Source of the DNA: Lachnospiraceae bacterium
GTDB lineage: Bacteria > Bacillota > Clostridia > Lachnospirales > Lachnospiraceae
Reading direction: 5' to 3'
DNA length: 47,280 bases
Assembly (NCBI GenBank): GCA_022792885.1
Contig: JAAWBX010000039.1
Coordinates: forward strand, 1-47,280
In this document: piece by piece, positions 33,134-41,278 of the stretch
How positions within the stretch are numbered: position 1 is the stretch's first letter
How the letters are laid out: each line of letters opens with the position of its first letter
Position numbers and translations under genes: made by a program
Notes under the pieces: model-generated
Database searches by the model: none
What the model saw: the letters and a program-made list of their open reading frames with translations, nothing else
Told to the model about the DNA's origin: nothing

Positions 33134-34314
33134 CAGTTCGCTTTTTCTGCGGCCGCACGGAAGAACGTTTCCGGGGAAGCCCAGCCGGAGCCTAAGATGC
33201 TAAGATGCCAGACCGTGTCGTTTTTTACCAGAATGTACTCCTGATGGTTTTCCGAGAGAACGCAGGAGGCCCGATCCAGATCGCCGGGCGGGAAAGGTTC
33301 GAACGCGCCGCAGTTGTCGGTGAGGCGGGCTTTCCATTCCAGCAGGGAAGCGATGCGTCCTGCGAGCGCCGGGCTGGCGGCCCGGTAAACGGTCTGGTAG
33401 AACGAATGCGTTACGGGAAGGTCGTTCCGGAACGTGCCGGACGATTCCCAGATCTGCGAGAACGGGGTATTTGTCCGGGTGATTCCGGCGTCCACGTATT
33501 CGTAAGTATCGAGATCGAAATCGACCCAGCGCCAGCTTTCATCGAGTCCCAAGTCGCGGGCATCCAGATAGGGACCGGACGCTTCGCGGTAGGGCAGGCT
33601 TCGGGCCGTGTATTTTTGAACGCCAAGAAGCAGAAGTCCCAGGCAGGCGGCGCAGGCAAAAAGGAGCGAAAGTCCCCGGCCGAACCGGTGGTCGGAAAGT
33701 TCCCGGGAAGCCCAGGGTTCGCCGGCCTGGATCCGGGTTTTCAGGCGCTGCCCGTAAAAGGCCTCCCGGAGAAGATGGAGGAGGATAAGGGCGTACGTGA
33801 AAAAATAAAAAAGAAACGAACCGGTGTCCGTGTAAAAGGTAAGAAAAAACGCGGCGGTCAGACGGCGGAGCGGATGATTGACTCCGAAAAAAAGCGCGAT
33901 GATGCCGGGCAGGAGAACCAAAAAAACGAGGAGAAGCACCAGATTTTTGCGCAGGCGGTTCAGGTAGCGGATCAGAAAGAACGCGTCTTCCTGCGTCTGG
34001 TAGGGCTCCGGTAAGGAGATTCCTTCCGGAGTCGTCAGAACCTGAAAAGAGGAGTTGGAGGGCAGCAGTTCCCAGCCGGCTTCCCGGTAGCGCGCCGCCT
34101 GCTCGTCGGGGATCGCCTCGAAGGGGACGATATGGTTGGTTTCCGGCAGAACGATCCGGTAGGTGCGGTTTTCCGGCGAGCCTTTTTTGAATTTCAGGAA
34201 AAGCGGGCCGATCTTTTCGAGGAGCCAGCCTTTTTGCGCCATGCGGTTATAAAATTGTTCGGTTTCCCGGATAAACGCGGGCGAAAATAGAGTCGGCCGG
34301 TATAAAACGTTCAT
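33133..34314 (-). CDS. DUF2812 domain-containing membrane protein
   Basis: This 393-residue protein of unknown function has a DUF2812-type N-terminus (AFIRETEQFYNRMAQKGWLLEKIG; about 1-120), which also includes FKKGSPENRTYRIVL and AGWELL. Three to four membrane helices follow: LVLLLVFLVLLPGIIALFFG near 140, a second near 170-195, and FACAACLGLLLLGV near 245. A C-terminal extracytoplasmic-looking region of about 130 residues ends the protein. The longer open frame upstream of ATG 34314 is rejected: the GAGGAG ribosome binding site and a good promoter point to this start. Paralogues are often encoded beside PadR-type regulators, but none is here. Confidence 0.78.
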   Translation of the reverse strand: MNVLYRPTLFSPAFIRETEQFYNRMAQKGWLLEKIGPLFLKFKKGSPENRTYRIVLPETNHIVPFEAIPDEQAARYREAGWELLPSNSSFQVLTTPEGISLPEPYQTQEDAFFLIRYLNRLRKNLVLLLVFLVLLPGIIALFFGVNHPLRRLTAAFFLTFYTDTGSFLFYFFTYALILLHLLREAFYGQRLKTRIQAGEPWASRELSDHRFGRGLSLLFACAACLGLLLLGVQKYTARSLPYREASGPYLDARDLGLDESWRWVDFDLDTYEYVDAGITRTNTPFSQIWESSGTFRNDLPVTHSFYQTVYRAASPALAGRIASLLEWKARLTDNCGAFEPFPPGDLDRASCVLSENHQEYILVKNDTVWHLSILGSGWASPETFFRAAAEKAN

Positions 34315-34365
34315 GGGGTTCTCCTCGGTGTTCGTGCGCGCCCGTCGGGCGCCGTGATTGTTTTT

Positions 34366-34394
34366 ATTGTAAAGAGCCCCGGGAGGGATGTCAA
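34366..34394 (-). promoter_or_regulatory. Promoter of the DUF2812 gene
   Basis: Reading leftward: TTGACA (34394-34389), 17-bp spacer and TACAAT (34371-34366), 52 bp from the ATG. A GCGCCC/GGGCGC hairpin lies in the leader (34337-34352). Confidence 0.75.
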
Positions 34395-34431
34395 GGGAAA
34401 AGAGCCGCGGAGCGAACTCGGCAGGAATTTC

Positions 34432-34460
34432 TTGATTTTCGAAAAGAATGTTGGTATGAT
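34432..34460 (+). promoter_or_regulatory. Promoter of the malic enzyme gene
   Basis: TTGATT (34432-34437), 17-bp spacer and TATGAT (34455-34460). The 125-base leader that follows shows no clear regulatory structure. Confidence 0.65.
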
Positions 34461-34591
34461 AAAAATATAAAAAGCTTATCTGCACGCCTTTGTCAAGCGA
34501 CGGTATGGATATTCAATTCATTTGTGCCCGGGCGCGGGAGTTCAAAACGCAAACATCCGATTAAGAAAAACAGAGAGAGAGGAAACATTCG

Positions 34592-35761
34592 ATGACGACG
34601 AATGAAAAAGCGTTACTTTTACATGAGGAATGGAAGGGAAAACTGGACCTGGCACCGAAAGCGGACGTTTCAACGAGGGAGGCTCTGGCTCTGGCCTATA
34701 CGCCGGGGGTGGCGGAGCCCTGTAAAGTGATCGCGAAGGATCCGGAAGCGGCTTATCGCTATACGATGAAACAGAATACCATCGCGGTGGTATCCGACGG
34801 AAGCGCGGTTCTGGGTCTGGGGAATATCGGGCCGCTGGCGGCGATGCCGGTGATGGAAGGCAAATGCGTACTGTTTAAGGCCTTCGGCGGGGTAAACGCG
34901 GTGCCTCTGTGTCTGGATACGCAGGATACGGACGAGATCGTGGAGACGGTAGTCCGCCTGGCTCCGTCCTTCGGCGGAATCAATCTGGAAGATATCTCGG
35001 CGCCCCGTTGTTTTGAGATCGAGGCGAAGCTGAAGGAGAGACTGTCGATACCGGTATTTCACGACGACCAGCACGGGACGGCGATCGTCGTGCTGGCCGG
35101 GATCATCAACGCTTTGAAAGTGACCGGAAAGAAGAAGGAGGACTGCCGCATTGTGGTAAACGGTTCCGGTGCGGCGGGGATCGCCATCTCGCGCCTGCTT
35201 CTTCGTTACGGTTTCCGGCATCTGATTCTGTGCGACAGCAAGGGGATCCTTGCGAAGGGAACGCCGGGTTTGAATTGGATTAAAAAAGAAATGGCGGAAG
35301 TGACCAACGAGGAGGGCAGGACGGGGACCCTCTCGGACGCCCTTTTGGGAGCCGATATTTTCATCGGCGTGTCGGCCCCCGGGGTGGTGACGGAGGCTAT
35401 GGTCCGAAGCATGAACCCGGATGCGATTTTGTTTGCCATGGCCAATCCCGTGCCGGAGATTATCCCGGATTTGGCGAAGAAAGCCGGAGCGCGGGTCGTT
35501 GGTACCGGCCGGTCGGATTTTCCGAATCAGGTGAACAATGTGGTGGTATTCCCCGGTATTTTCAAAGGGGCTCTGGAAGGACGCGCGTCCGCCATCACGG
35601 AGGAGATGAAACTGGCGGCGGCGGAGGCGATCGCGGGCCTGGTGTCTGAGGAAGAGTTGAGCGAGACCCGTATTCTGCCGGAGGCATTTGACCCGAGGGT
35701 GGCGGATACGGTCAGCGAGGCGGTAAAAAAGAATATTCACGGATTTTGCGCCGGACGGTGA
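34592..35761 (+). CDS. NAD(P)-dependent malic enzyme
   Basis: It oxidatively decarboxylates malate to pyruvate (or the reverse) with NAD(P)(H), linking C4 acids with fermentation. The 389-residue protein is the short bacterial type without a phosphotransacetylase domain. AYTPGVAEPC (near 31-40) carries the catalytic Tyr. FGGINLEDISAPRCFEIE and FHDDQHGTAIV form the metal/malate site. The Rossmann motif is VNGSGAAGIAI (near 188), and MANPVPEI and GRSDFPNQVNN lie near the end. ATG 34592 follows GAGAGAGG. Cofactor preference is not assigned. The DUF4364 gene follows after 50 bases. Confidence 0.95.
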   Translation: MTTNEKALLLHEEWKGKLDLAPKADVSTREALALAYTPGVAEPCKVIAKDPEAAYRYTMKQNTIAVVSDGSAVLGLGNIGPLAAMPVMEGKCVLFKAFGGVNAVPLCLDTQDTDEIVETVVRLAPSFGGINLEDISAPRCFEIEAKLKERLSIPVFHDDQHGTAIVVLAGIINALKVTGKKKEDCRIVVNGSGAAGIAISRLLLRYGFRHLILCDSKGILAKGTPGLNWIKKEMAEVTNEEGRTGTLSDALLGADIFIGVSAPGVVTEAMVRSMNPDAILFAMANPVPEIIPDLAKKAGARVVGTGRSDFPNQVNNVVVFPGIFKGALEGRASAITEEMKLAAAEAIAGLVSEEELSETRILPEAFDPRVADTVSEAVKKNIHGFCAGR

Positions 35762-35810
35762 TACGGGCGCCGAAAAGGAATTGCCGGATAGGAGGAACGA
35801 GGGGAGAACC

Positions 35811-36341
35811 ATGTTTTCAGAACCGCTTACATTATATAAATTGATGATATTGTATATGTTGAAACAGGTGAAATTTCCGCTGACGAACGCTCAGATTTCA
35901 GATTTCTTCCTGAGCCATGAATATACGACGTACTTTACGCTGCAGCAGGCGTTTCGCGAACTTCATGAGGCTCATCTGATCAAGATGGAGGCGGTGCATC
36001 ATAGTTCCCGCTATGAGATCACCCGGGAGGGGGAAGATACGTTGTCGTTTTTCGGCAATAAGATCTCGGAAGCCATTGTGGAAGATATGAATGCTTATTT
36101 AAAAGAGAATAAGGTCCGGCTGCGGGACGAGGTCGGCATTGCGGCGGACTACTATAAGACGGCGGCCCAGGATTATATGGTCCGTTGCGAAGTGCGGGAA
36201 GGGAAGACGGTTTTGTTTGAGCTTCAGGTCGCCGTACCGTCGGAGGAACAGGCGGAGGCGATGTGCGATCGCTGGCGCAAGAGCAATCAGGCGATTTATG
36301 CTTTTGTGATGAAAGAACTGCTGAAAGAAGAGAGCTCATGA
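35811..36341 (+). CDS. DUF4364-family protein (winged-helix-like)
   Basis: This 176-residue protein contains a compact helical N-terminus, LYKLMILYMLKQVKFPLTNAQISDFFLSH in two consecutive stretches. It resembles a PadR-like winged helix, with YEITREGEDTLSFF as the wing. An alpha/beta C-terminal half follows (VRCEVREGKTVLFELQV). This fits DUF4364, a clostridial family of presumed DNA-binding proteins with no known target. Start ATG 35811 is chosen over an upstream in-frame start because of the GGGGAGA ribosome binding site. It is likely cotranscribed with the malic enzyme; rho follows after 53 bases without an obvious terminator. Confidence 0.82.
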   Translation: MFSEPLTLYKLMILYMLKQVKFPLTNAQISDFFLSHEYTTYFTLQQAFRELHEAHLIKMEAVHHSSRYEITREGEDTLSFFGNKISEAIVEDMNAYLKENKVRLRDEVGIAADYYKTAAQDYMVRCEVREGKTVLFELQVAVPSEEQAEAMCDRWRKSNQAIYAFVMKELLKEESS

Positions 36342-36394
36342 TTTATGCATGATCGGTCGATAACAGAATTTTTCAAAAGAACAGGAGAATATGT

Positions 36395-37846
36395 ATGCGG
36401 GAAAAACTGGAAACGCTGCCGCTTTCCGAGTTACGGGAGATTGCCAAGCAGTTGGGGATTCGAAATATTGCGTCGACCCGGAAATCGGCGTTGATCGAAA
36501 AGGTTTTAGCGAGTCAGGGGGGCTGCGGGGAGCCGGAGGCGAAGAAAGAATGGGAGGAGCCGGTGAGCCAGGAGAAACCGGAGGAGCGAAAAGGCGAAAA
36601 GCCGGAAGATAAAAGGGCTGAAAGACAGGACGAGAAGAAGGGCGAGCGGACGGACGACAACCGGGGCGAGAATCGCGCCGATAACCGGATGGAGCCCATG
36701 AAGCCGGAGTTGTTCGCGCTGGACAGCGGCGTCCCGGCCCATGGGATCCTTGAGATTATGCAGGACGGTTTCGGTTTCATTCGCTGTGAGAATTACCTGC
36801 CGGGCGAGAACGACGTTTATGTGTCGCCTTCCCAGATTCGCCGTTTTAATATGAAGACCGGCGATATCGTGACCGGTGTCAAGAGGATCCGCACCGGAAG
36901 CGAGAAGTTTGCGGCTCTTCTGTATGTGAATCAGGTGAACGGGGAACCGGCGTATGTCGCGGAACGGCGGCCGAATTTTGAGGATCTGACGCCGGTATTT
37001 CCGAACGAGCGTCTGCATTTGGAGACGCCGGGCGGGCAGACGGCCATGCGGATCGTGGATCTGTTGTCTCCGATCGGCAAGGGTCAGCGGGGGATGATCG
37101 TTTCGCCTCCGAAAGCCGGCAAGACAACACTGCTAAAGCAGATCGCGAAAGCGGTTCACCGGAATCACGCTTCCATGCATCTGATTATCCTTCTGATCGA
37201 CGAGCGGCCGGAGGAAGTGACCGACATCAAAGAATCGATCGAGGGAGAAAACGTGGAAGTGATCTACTCCACGTTTGACGAGCTGCCGGAGCATCATAAG
37301 CGGGTTTCGGAGATGGTTCTGGAGCGCGCGAAACGGCTGGTCGAGCATGGCAGGGACGTGATGATTTTGCTGGACAGCATTACGCGGCTGGCCAGGGCCT
37401 ATAACCTGACCGTGGCGCCCAGCGGCCGGACTTTGTCCGGCGGTTTGGATCCGGCCGCTTTATATATGCCGAAGAAGTTTTTCGGCGCGGCCCGGAATAT
37501 GCGGGAAGGCGGAAGCCTTACGATTCTGGCGACGGCGCTGGTCGATACGGGCAGCCGTATGGACGACGTAGTTTTCGAGGAATTTAAAGGGACCGGCAAC
37601 ATGGAGCTGGTGTTGGACAGAAAATTGTCCGAAAAGCGGATTTTTCCGGCGATCGATATCCTGAAGTCCGGAACCAGAAGGGAAGATCTTCTGCTTACCA
37701 GGGAGGAGGCGGATGCGGTTTACGTTGCCCGCAAAGCCACCGGCGGTATGCGCTCCGACGAGGCCGTGGAGAAGACGCTGGATTTGTTTATGAAGACAAA
37801 GAACAACCGGGAATTTTGCCAGATGGCGAAAAAAGTGCTTCTGTGA
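36395..37846 (+). CDS. rho: Transcription termination factor Rho
   Basis: This hexameric RNA-dependent ATPase ends transcription. The 483-residue protein has the Rho N-terminal helix bundle (1-45; [15 protein letters not shown]). A ~60-residue highly charged, low-complexity linker rich in Glu, Lys, Arg and Asp follows (about 48-108). The RNA-binding cold-shock-like domain is next ([14 protein letters not shown], near 119), then the ATPase with Walker [14 protein letters not shown] (near 236), [12 protein letters not shown] and [14 protein letters not shown] 36395 is used: AGGAG lies seven bases upstream, whereas ATG 36391 opens another frame. Length is above the ~420 of E. coli Rho, due to the linker. 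Confidence 0.95.
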   Translation: MREKLETLPLSELREIAKQLGIRNIASTRKSALIEKVLASQGGCGEPEAKKEWEEPVSQEKPEERKGEKPEDKRAERQDEKKGERTDDNRGENRADNRMEPMKPELFALDSGVPAHGILEIMQDGFGFIRCENYLPGENDVYVSPSQIRRFNMKTGDIVTGVKRIRTGSEKFAALLYVNQVNGEPAYVAERRPNFEDLTPVFPNERLHLETPGGQTAMRIVDLLSPIGKGQRGMIVSPPKAGKTTLLKQIAKAVHRNHASMHLIILLIDERPEEVTDIKESIEGENVEVIYSTFDELPEHHKRVSEMVLERAKRLVEHGRDVMILLDSITRLARAYNLTVAPSGRTLSGGLDPAALYMPKKFFGAARNMREGGSLTILATALVDTGSRMDDVVFEEFKGTGNMELVLDRKLSEKRIFPAIDILKSGTRREDLLLTREEADAVYVARKATGGMRSDEAVEKTLDLFMKTKNNREFCQMAKKVLL

Positions 37847-37918
37847 CCTTTGGCTTTTCGATATCGTCGCTTGTCAAGCGATGGTAAATAAAATTTAAAA
37901 AACTCGGGAAAAAAGGAC

Positions 37919-37947
37919 TTGCATCCGCTTGGGGCGTATGATATAAT
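37919..37947 (+). promoter_or_regulatory. Promoter of rpmE
   Basis: TTGCAT (37919-37924), 17-bp spacer and perfect TATAAT (37942-37947). About 37 bases upstream is a perfect 15-nt palindrome, TCGCTTGTCAAGCGA (37867-37881), of unknown role. Confidence 0.75.
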
Positions 37948-37954
37948 TAAGCTC

Positions 37955-38060
37955 TGTGAAACGGCCGAACGGCCATACGGCATACCGGAGGGGTATGCAC
38001 GGTTTTAAGAAACGACAGGCTTTGGCCAAAAACAATAGAAACGATCGTTTAGAGAGGTGA
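37955..38060 (+). other. Structured rpmE leader (L31 autoregulation candidate)
   Basis: The ~110-base leader between promoter and rpmE contains GCATACC (37980-37986) paired with GGTATGC (37992-37998) and a GGCC-GAAC-GGCC mini-hairpin (37963-37974). Ribosomal-protein leaders, including ones for L31 in Firmicutes, are known. I cannot confirm that this matches a described motif. Confidence 0.35.
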
Positions 38061-38065
38061 AAATC

Positions 38066-38275
38066 ATGAGAGAAGGAATCCATCCCGCTTATCATCAGGC
38101 TAAGGTTACCTGCAACTGCGGCAATGAGTTTACGACCGGCTCCACGAAGAAGGAGATACACGTAGAGATCTGCTCCAAGTGCCATCCGTTTTATACCGGT
38201 CAGCAGAAAGCTGCCGCGGCTCGCGGACGTATTGAGAAGTTTAACCGTAAGTACGGTGTGAACGCAGCCGAATAA
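38066..38275 (+). CDS. rpmE: 50S ribosomal protein L31, zinc-binding type
   Basis: This 69-residue ribosomal protein begins [20 protein letters not shown]. The zinc ligands are Cys16 and Cys18 and the CSKCH pair (Cys36, Cys39), so it is the zinc-containing (C+) form. Length and the PFYTGQQK segment are standard. ATG 38066 is used rather than GTG 38057, which lies within the AGAGAGG ribosome binding site. It has its own promoter and terminator, so it is monocistronic between rho and the DUF1385 gene. Confidence 0.96.
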   Translation: MREGIHPAYHQAKVTCNCGNEFTTGSTKKEIHVEICSKCHPFYTGQQKAAAARGRIEKFNRKYGVNAAE

Positions 38276-38285
38276 GGAACAGGAT

Positions 38286-38331
38286 AAGGGTTGAGGTTTT
38301 GCGGGATCGCAGAAATCTCAGCCCTTTTTTC
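38286..38331 (+). terminator. Rho-independent terminator after rpmE
   Basis: AAGGGTTGAGG...TTTTGCG pairs imperfectly with CGCA...CTCAGCCCTT (an internal mismatch region between TTGAG/CTCA and GCG/CGC), followed by six Ts ending at 38330. Confidence 0.8.
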
Positions 38332-38369
38332 ACGTTAAAGATTTGCACACGTAAAGGAGAGAGGGGCTT

Positions 38370-39290
38370 ATGAGGACATCCGGTATCGGCGGCCAGGCGG
38401 TCATGGAAGGTATTATGATGAAGAATAAGGAGACGTATGCTCTGGCCGTCCGCCTTCCGAACGGTGAGATCAAAGTGGAGACGGATGAGTATAAAGGCTT
38501 TCTTTCGGGGAAAAAGTTTTTAAGCCTTCCCTTCATCCGGGGCGTGTTCAATTTTGTGGATTCACTGGTATTAGGAACGGGAACTCTGATGCGTTCCTCC
38601 CTTTTGAGCGAGGGGGAGGAGGAAGGCGAGCTGACCGAAGAGGAGCAGGTGAAAAAAGAAAAAGACGACAGCCTTTATGTGACGATCACGGTGGCGGTTT
38701 CGATTGTGATTGCCGTGGGGCTGTTTATGCTGCTGCCTCTCTGGATCTCCGGTTTTTTCCGCCGGATCGTCGTCTCCTCGGCCTGGATGGCCGTGATCGA
38801 GGGCGCCGTCCGCCTGCTGATCTTTGTGGCGTACCTGTTTCTGATTTCACGGATGAAGGAGATTCAGAGGGTATTTATGTATCACGGCGCGGAGCATAAA
38901 TGTATCAACTGTATTGAGCACGGAATGGAGCTGAACGTGGAGAATGTGCGGAAAAGTTCGAAGCAGCATAAACGCTGCGGAACCAGTTTTCTGTTTATTG
39001 TTATTGTTGTCAGCATCGGCGTCGGTTTCTTTATTCAGACGGGGAATGTGTGGTTCCGCCTGGGGATCCGGCTGCTTCTGCTTCCGGTAATTGCGGGGAT
39101 TTCCTACGAGTTTATCCGCCTGGCGGGACGAAGCGAGTCCGGCTTCGTGAATCTTTTAAGCAGGCCCGGCCTGGCAATGCAGAATCTGACTACGAGAGAG
39201 CCGGATGACGGTATGATCGAAGTGGCGATCGCCGCGGTGGAAGCCGTGTTCGACTGGAAAGCTTTTTTGGCAGAGGAGACGGCCTCATGA
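38370..39290 (+). CDS. DUF1385-family membrane protein
   Basis: This 306-residue protein of unknown function begins TSGIGGQAVMEGIMMKN, the strongly conserved DUF1385 start. It has membrane helices near 105-125, 140-165, 210-230 and 233-252. A conserved block between the helix pairs, YHGAEHKCINCIEHGMELN, is rich in His and Cys and could bind metal. It sits between rpmE and prmC as in many Firmicutes, and overlaps prmC by four bases (ATGA), suggesting coupling to release-factor modification genes. Ribosome binding site AAAGGAGAG. Confidence 0.88.
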   Translation: MRTSGIGGQAVMEGIMMKNKETYALAVRLPNGEIKVETDEYKGFLSGKKFLSLPFIRGVFNFVDSLVLGTGTLMRSSLLSEGEEEGELTEEEQVKKEKDDSLYVTITVAVSIVIAVGLFMLLPLWISGFFRRIVVSSAWMAVIEGAVRLLIFVAYLFLISRMKEIQRVFMYHGAEHKCINCIEHGMELNVENVRKSSKQHKRCGTSFLFIVIVVSIGVGFFIQTGNVWFRLGIRLLLLPVIAGISYEFIRLAGRSESGFVNLLSRPGLAMQNLTTREPDDGMIEVAIAAVEAVFDWKAFLAEETAS

Positions 39291-40141
39291 CGTACGGCCG
39301 GCTTTGGAAGGAGGGCGTGGAAATGCTGGTTTCGGCGGAGGTCGCGGAGCCGGAGGAGAACGCCTGGATTTTGTTTGAATTTGTGTTTGGAATCGACCGC
39401 GCGCATTACTTTCTGCGCCGGGAGGAAGAAGCGCCGGAGGAGAAACGACTTTTGTACCGGGAGCTTCTGGCGAGACGGGGCGCGCATGTCCCCGTCCAGT
39501 ATCTGACCGGTTTTGCCTGGTTTATGGGGCTGAAATTTTTTGTGGACGGGAGTGTTCTGATCCCGAGGCAGGATACGGAAACGCTGGCCGAGGAAGTCTT
39601 AAAAGAGGTATCGGCCGGGAAGGAGTCTTCTTTGAAGGTGCTGGATCTGTGCGCGGGTTCCGGCTGTATTGGGATCGGCGTGGCGAACTGCCTGGCGAAA
39701 CGCGGAGTTTCGGCGGCGCTGACGGAGGCGGATATCTCGGAGGCCGCTCTGGCGACGGCGAGGAAGAACGGGGATTATCACGGGATTGCATGCGAATATG
39801 TCCGCTCCGATCTCTTTTCGGAACTGAACGGGCGGCGGTACGATTATATTCTTTCGAATCCTCCCTACATTGAAACGTCCGCGGTGGAGACTCTGATGGA
39901 GGAAGTGAAGAATCATGAGCCGCGGCTGGCGTTGGACGGCGGCGGGGACGGGTTGTTTTTTTATCGGAGGATCGCGAAGGAAAGCCGGGCGTATCTTGAA
40001 GAAAAAGGACGGCTTTTTCTGGAGATCGGATACGACCAGGGCGAAGCGGTGAAGGAGCTGTTGACGGCCGAAGGATTCTGCGATGTGCGCGTGGTGAAAG
40101 ATCTGGCGGGGAAACCGAGGGTGGTGAAAGCGCACATATAA
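39287..40141 (+). CDS. prmC: Release factor glutamine N5-methyltransferase
   Basis: PrmC methylates the glutamine of the GGQ motif of RF1 and RF2 using S-adenosylmethionine. Of 284 residues, the N-terminal ~75 are a helical substrate-recognition domain. VPVQYLTGFAWFMGLKFFV and VLIPRQDTETL lead into the methyltransferase core with LDLCAGSGCIGIG (SAM motif I, near 120) and the catalytic NPPY in YILSNPPYIETS (near 189). Its substrate gene prfA follows 39 bases later. Length is standard. Confidence 0.94.
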   Translation: MTYGRLWKEGVEMLVSAEVAEPEENAWILFEFVFGIDRAHYFLRREEEAPEEKRLLYRELLARRGAHVPVQYLTGFAWFMGLKFFVDGSVLIPRQDTETLAEEVLKEVSAGKESSLKVLDLCAGSGCIGIGVANCLAKRGVSAALTEADISEAALATARKNGDYHGIACEYVRSDLFSELNGRRYDYILSNPPYIETSAVETLMEEVKNHEPRLALDGGGDGLFFYRRIAKESRAYLEEKGRLFLEIGYDQGEAVKELLTAEGFCDVRVVKDLAGKPRVVKAHI

Positions 40142-40180
40142 AAACCGCGGCGGCGTTATGAAAAAAGAAGGAGGGATCCT

Positions 40181-41254
40181 ATGTTTGATAAATTGGACGC
40201 GATATTGAATCATTATGAAGAGCTGATGCTGGAACTGAGCAATCCGGAGGTGACGGGCGATCCGGCGCGTTTCCGCAGATTGATGAAGGAGCAGAGCGAT
40301 CTGACCCCGCTGGTGGAGGCATATAAGGAGTATAAGGCGGCTAACCGGGACGCGGAGGACAGCCTGGCGCTTCTGGAGGAGGAGAACGACGAGGAGTTGA
40401 GGGAGCTGGCCAAGGAGGAGCTGGCGGACGCAAGGAAGCGGATCGAATCGTGGGAGCAGAAACTTAAGATTCTGCTTTTGCCGAAGGACCCGAACGACGA
40501 CAAGAATGTGATTATGGAGATCCGGGCCGGCGCGGGCGGCGACGAGGCGGCTTTGTTCGCGGCGGAACTATATCGGATGTACGTGCGTTTTGCGGAGCGG
40601 AACCGCTGGAAAGTGGAGATGGTGAGCGTCAACGAGATCGGAATCGGCGGCTTTAAAGAAGCGGTGTTTATGGTGACGGGCGCGGGCGCCTATTCGAAAT
40701 TAAAATACGAGAGCGGCGTACACCGGGTTCAGCGGGTGCCGGAGACGGAATCCGGCGGGCGGATCCATACTTCCACGGCGACGGTGGCCGTGATGCCGGA
40801 AGCGGAGGAAGTGGATGTGGTGATTGACGAGAAAGACTGCCGGATCGACGTGATGCGGGCTTCCGGGAACGGCGGGCAGTGCGTCAATACAACGGATTCG
40901 GCGGTGCGTCTGACCCATTATCCAACCGGAATCGTGATTTACAGTCAGACGGAGAAGTCCCAGCTCCAGAATAAGGAGAAGGCATTCCGTCTGTTGCGCT
41001 CCAAGCTGTACGATCTGGAACTGGAGAAGAAGCAGGCGGCGGAGTCCGAGGAGAGGCGGAGCCAGATCGGGACCGGCGACCGGTCGGAGAAGATCCGCAC
41101 ATATAATTTCCCGCAGGGGAGGGTGACGGAACACCGGATCAAACTGACGCTGTATAAGATCGATTCGGTGATGGACGGAGACATTTTCGAGATTATTGAC
41201 AGCCTGATCGCGGCGGATCAGGCCGCGAAATTGGCGAAGATGAATGAGGATTGA
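40181..41254 (+). CDS. prfA: Peptide chain release factor 1
   Basis: RF1 recognises UAA and UAG and releases the finished protein. The 357-residue protein has the stop-codon-reading PxT tripeptide as PET in [16 protein letters not shown] (near 188). The catalytic GGQ is in [11 protein letters not shown] (near 232); its Gln is the PrmC target. The acidic N-terminal domain and C-terminal coiled domain are complete. GAGG ribosome binding site before ATG 40181. The helicase gene begins 24 bases beyond the stop codon. Confidence 0.95.
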   Translation: MFDKLDAILNHYEELMLELSNPEVTGDPARFRRLMKEQSDLTPLVEAYKEYKAANRDAEDSLALLEEENDEELRELAKEELADARKRIESWEQKLKILLLPKDPNDDKNVIMEIRAGAGGDEAALFAAELYRMYVRFAERNRWKVEMVSVNEIGIGGFKEAVFMVTGAGAYSKLKYESGVHRVQRVPETESGGRIHTSTATVAVMPEAEEVDVVIDEKDCRIDVMRASGNGGQCVNTTDSAVRLTHYPTGIVIYSQTEKSQLQNKEKAFRLLRSKLYDLELEKKQAAESEERRSQIGTGDRSEKIRTYNFPQGRVTEHRIKLTLYKIDSVMDGDIFEIIDSLIAADQAAKLAKMNED

Positions 41255-41278
41255 CGGTATTTGGAAGGTGTGTACGAT

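Noticed and set aside
34496-37884. Similar 16-mers TTGTCAAGCGACGGTA (near 34494) and TTGTCAAGCGATGGTA (near 37871)
   Set aside because: One mismatch over 16 bases is within chance expectation for this window; only the second is palindromic and the flanks differ.
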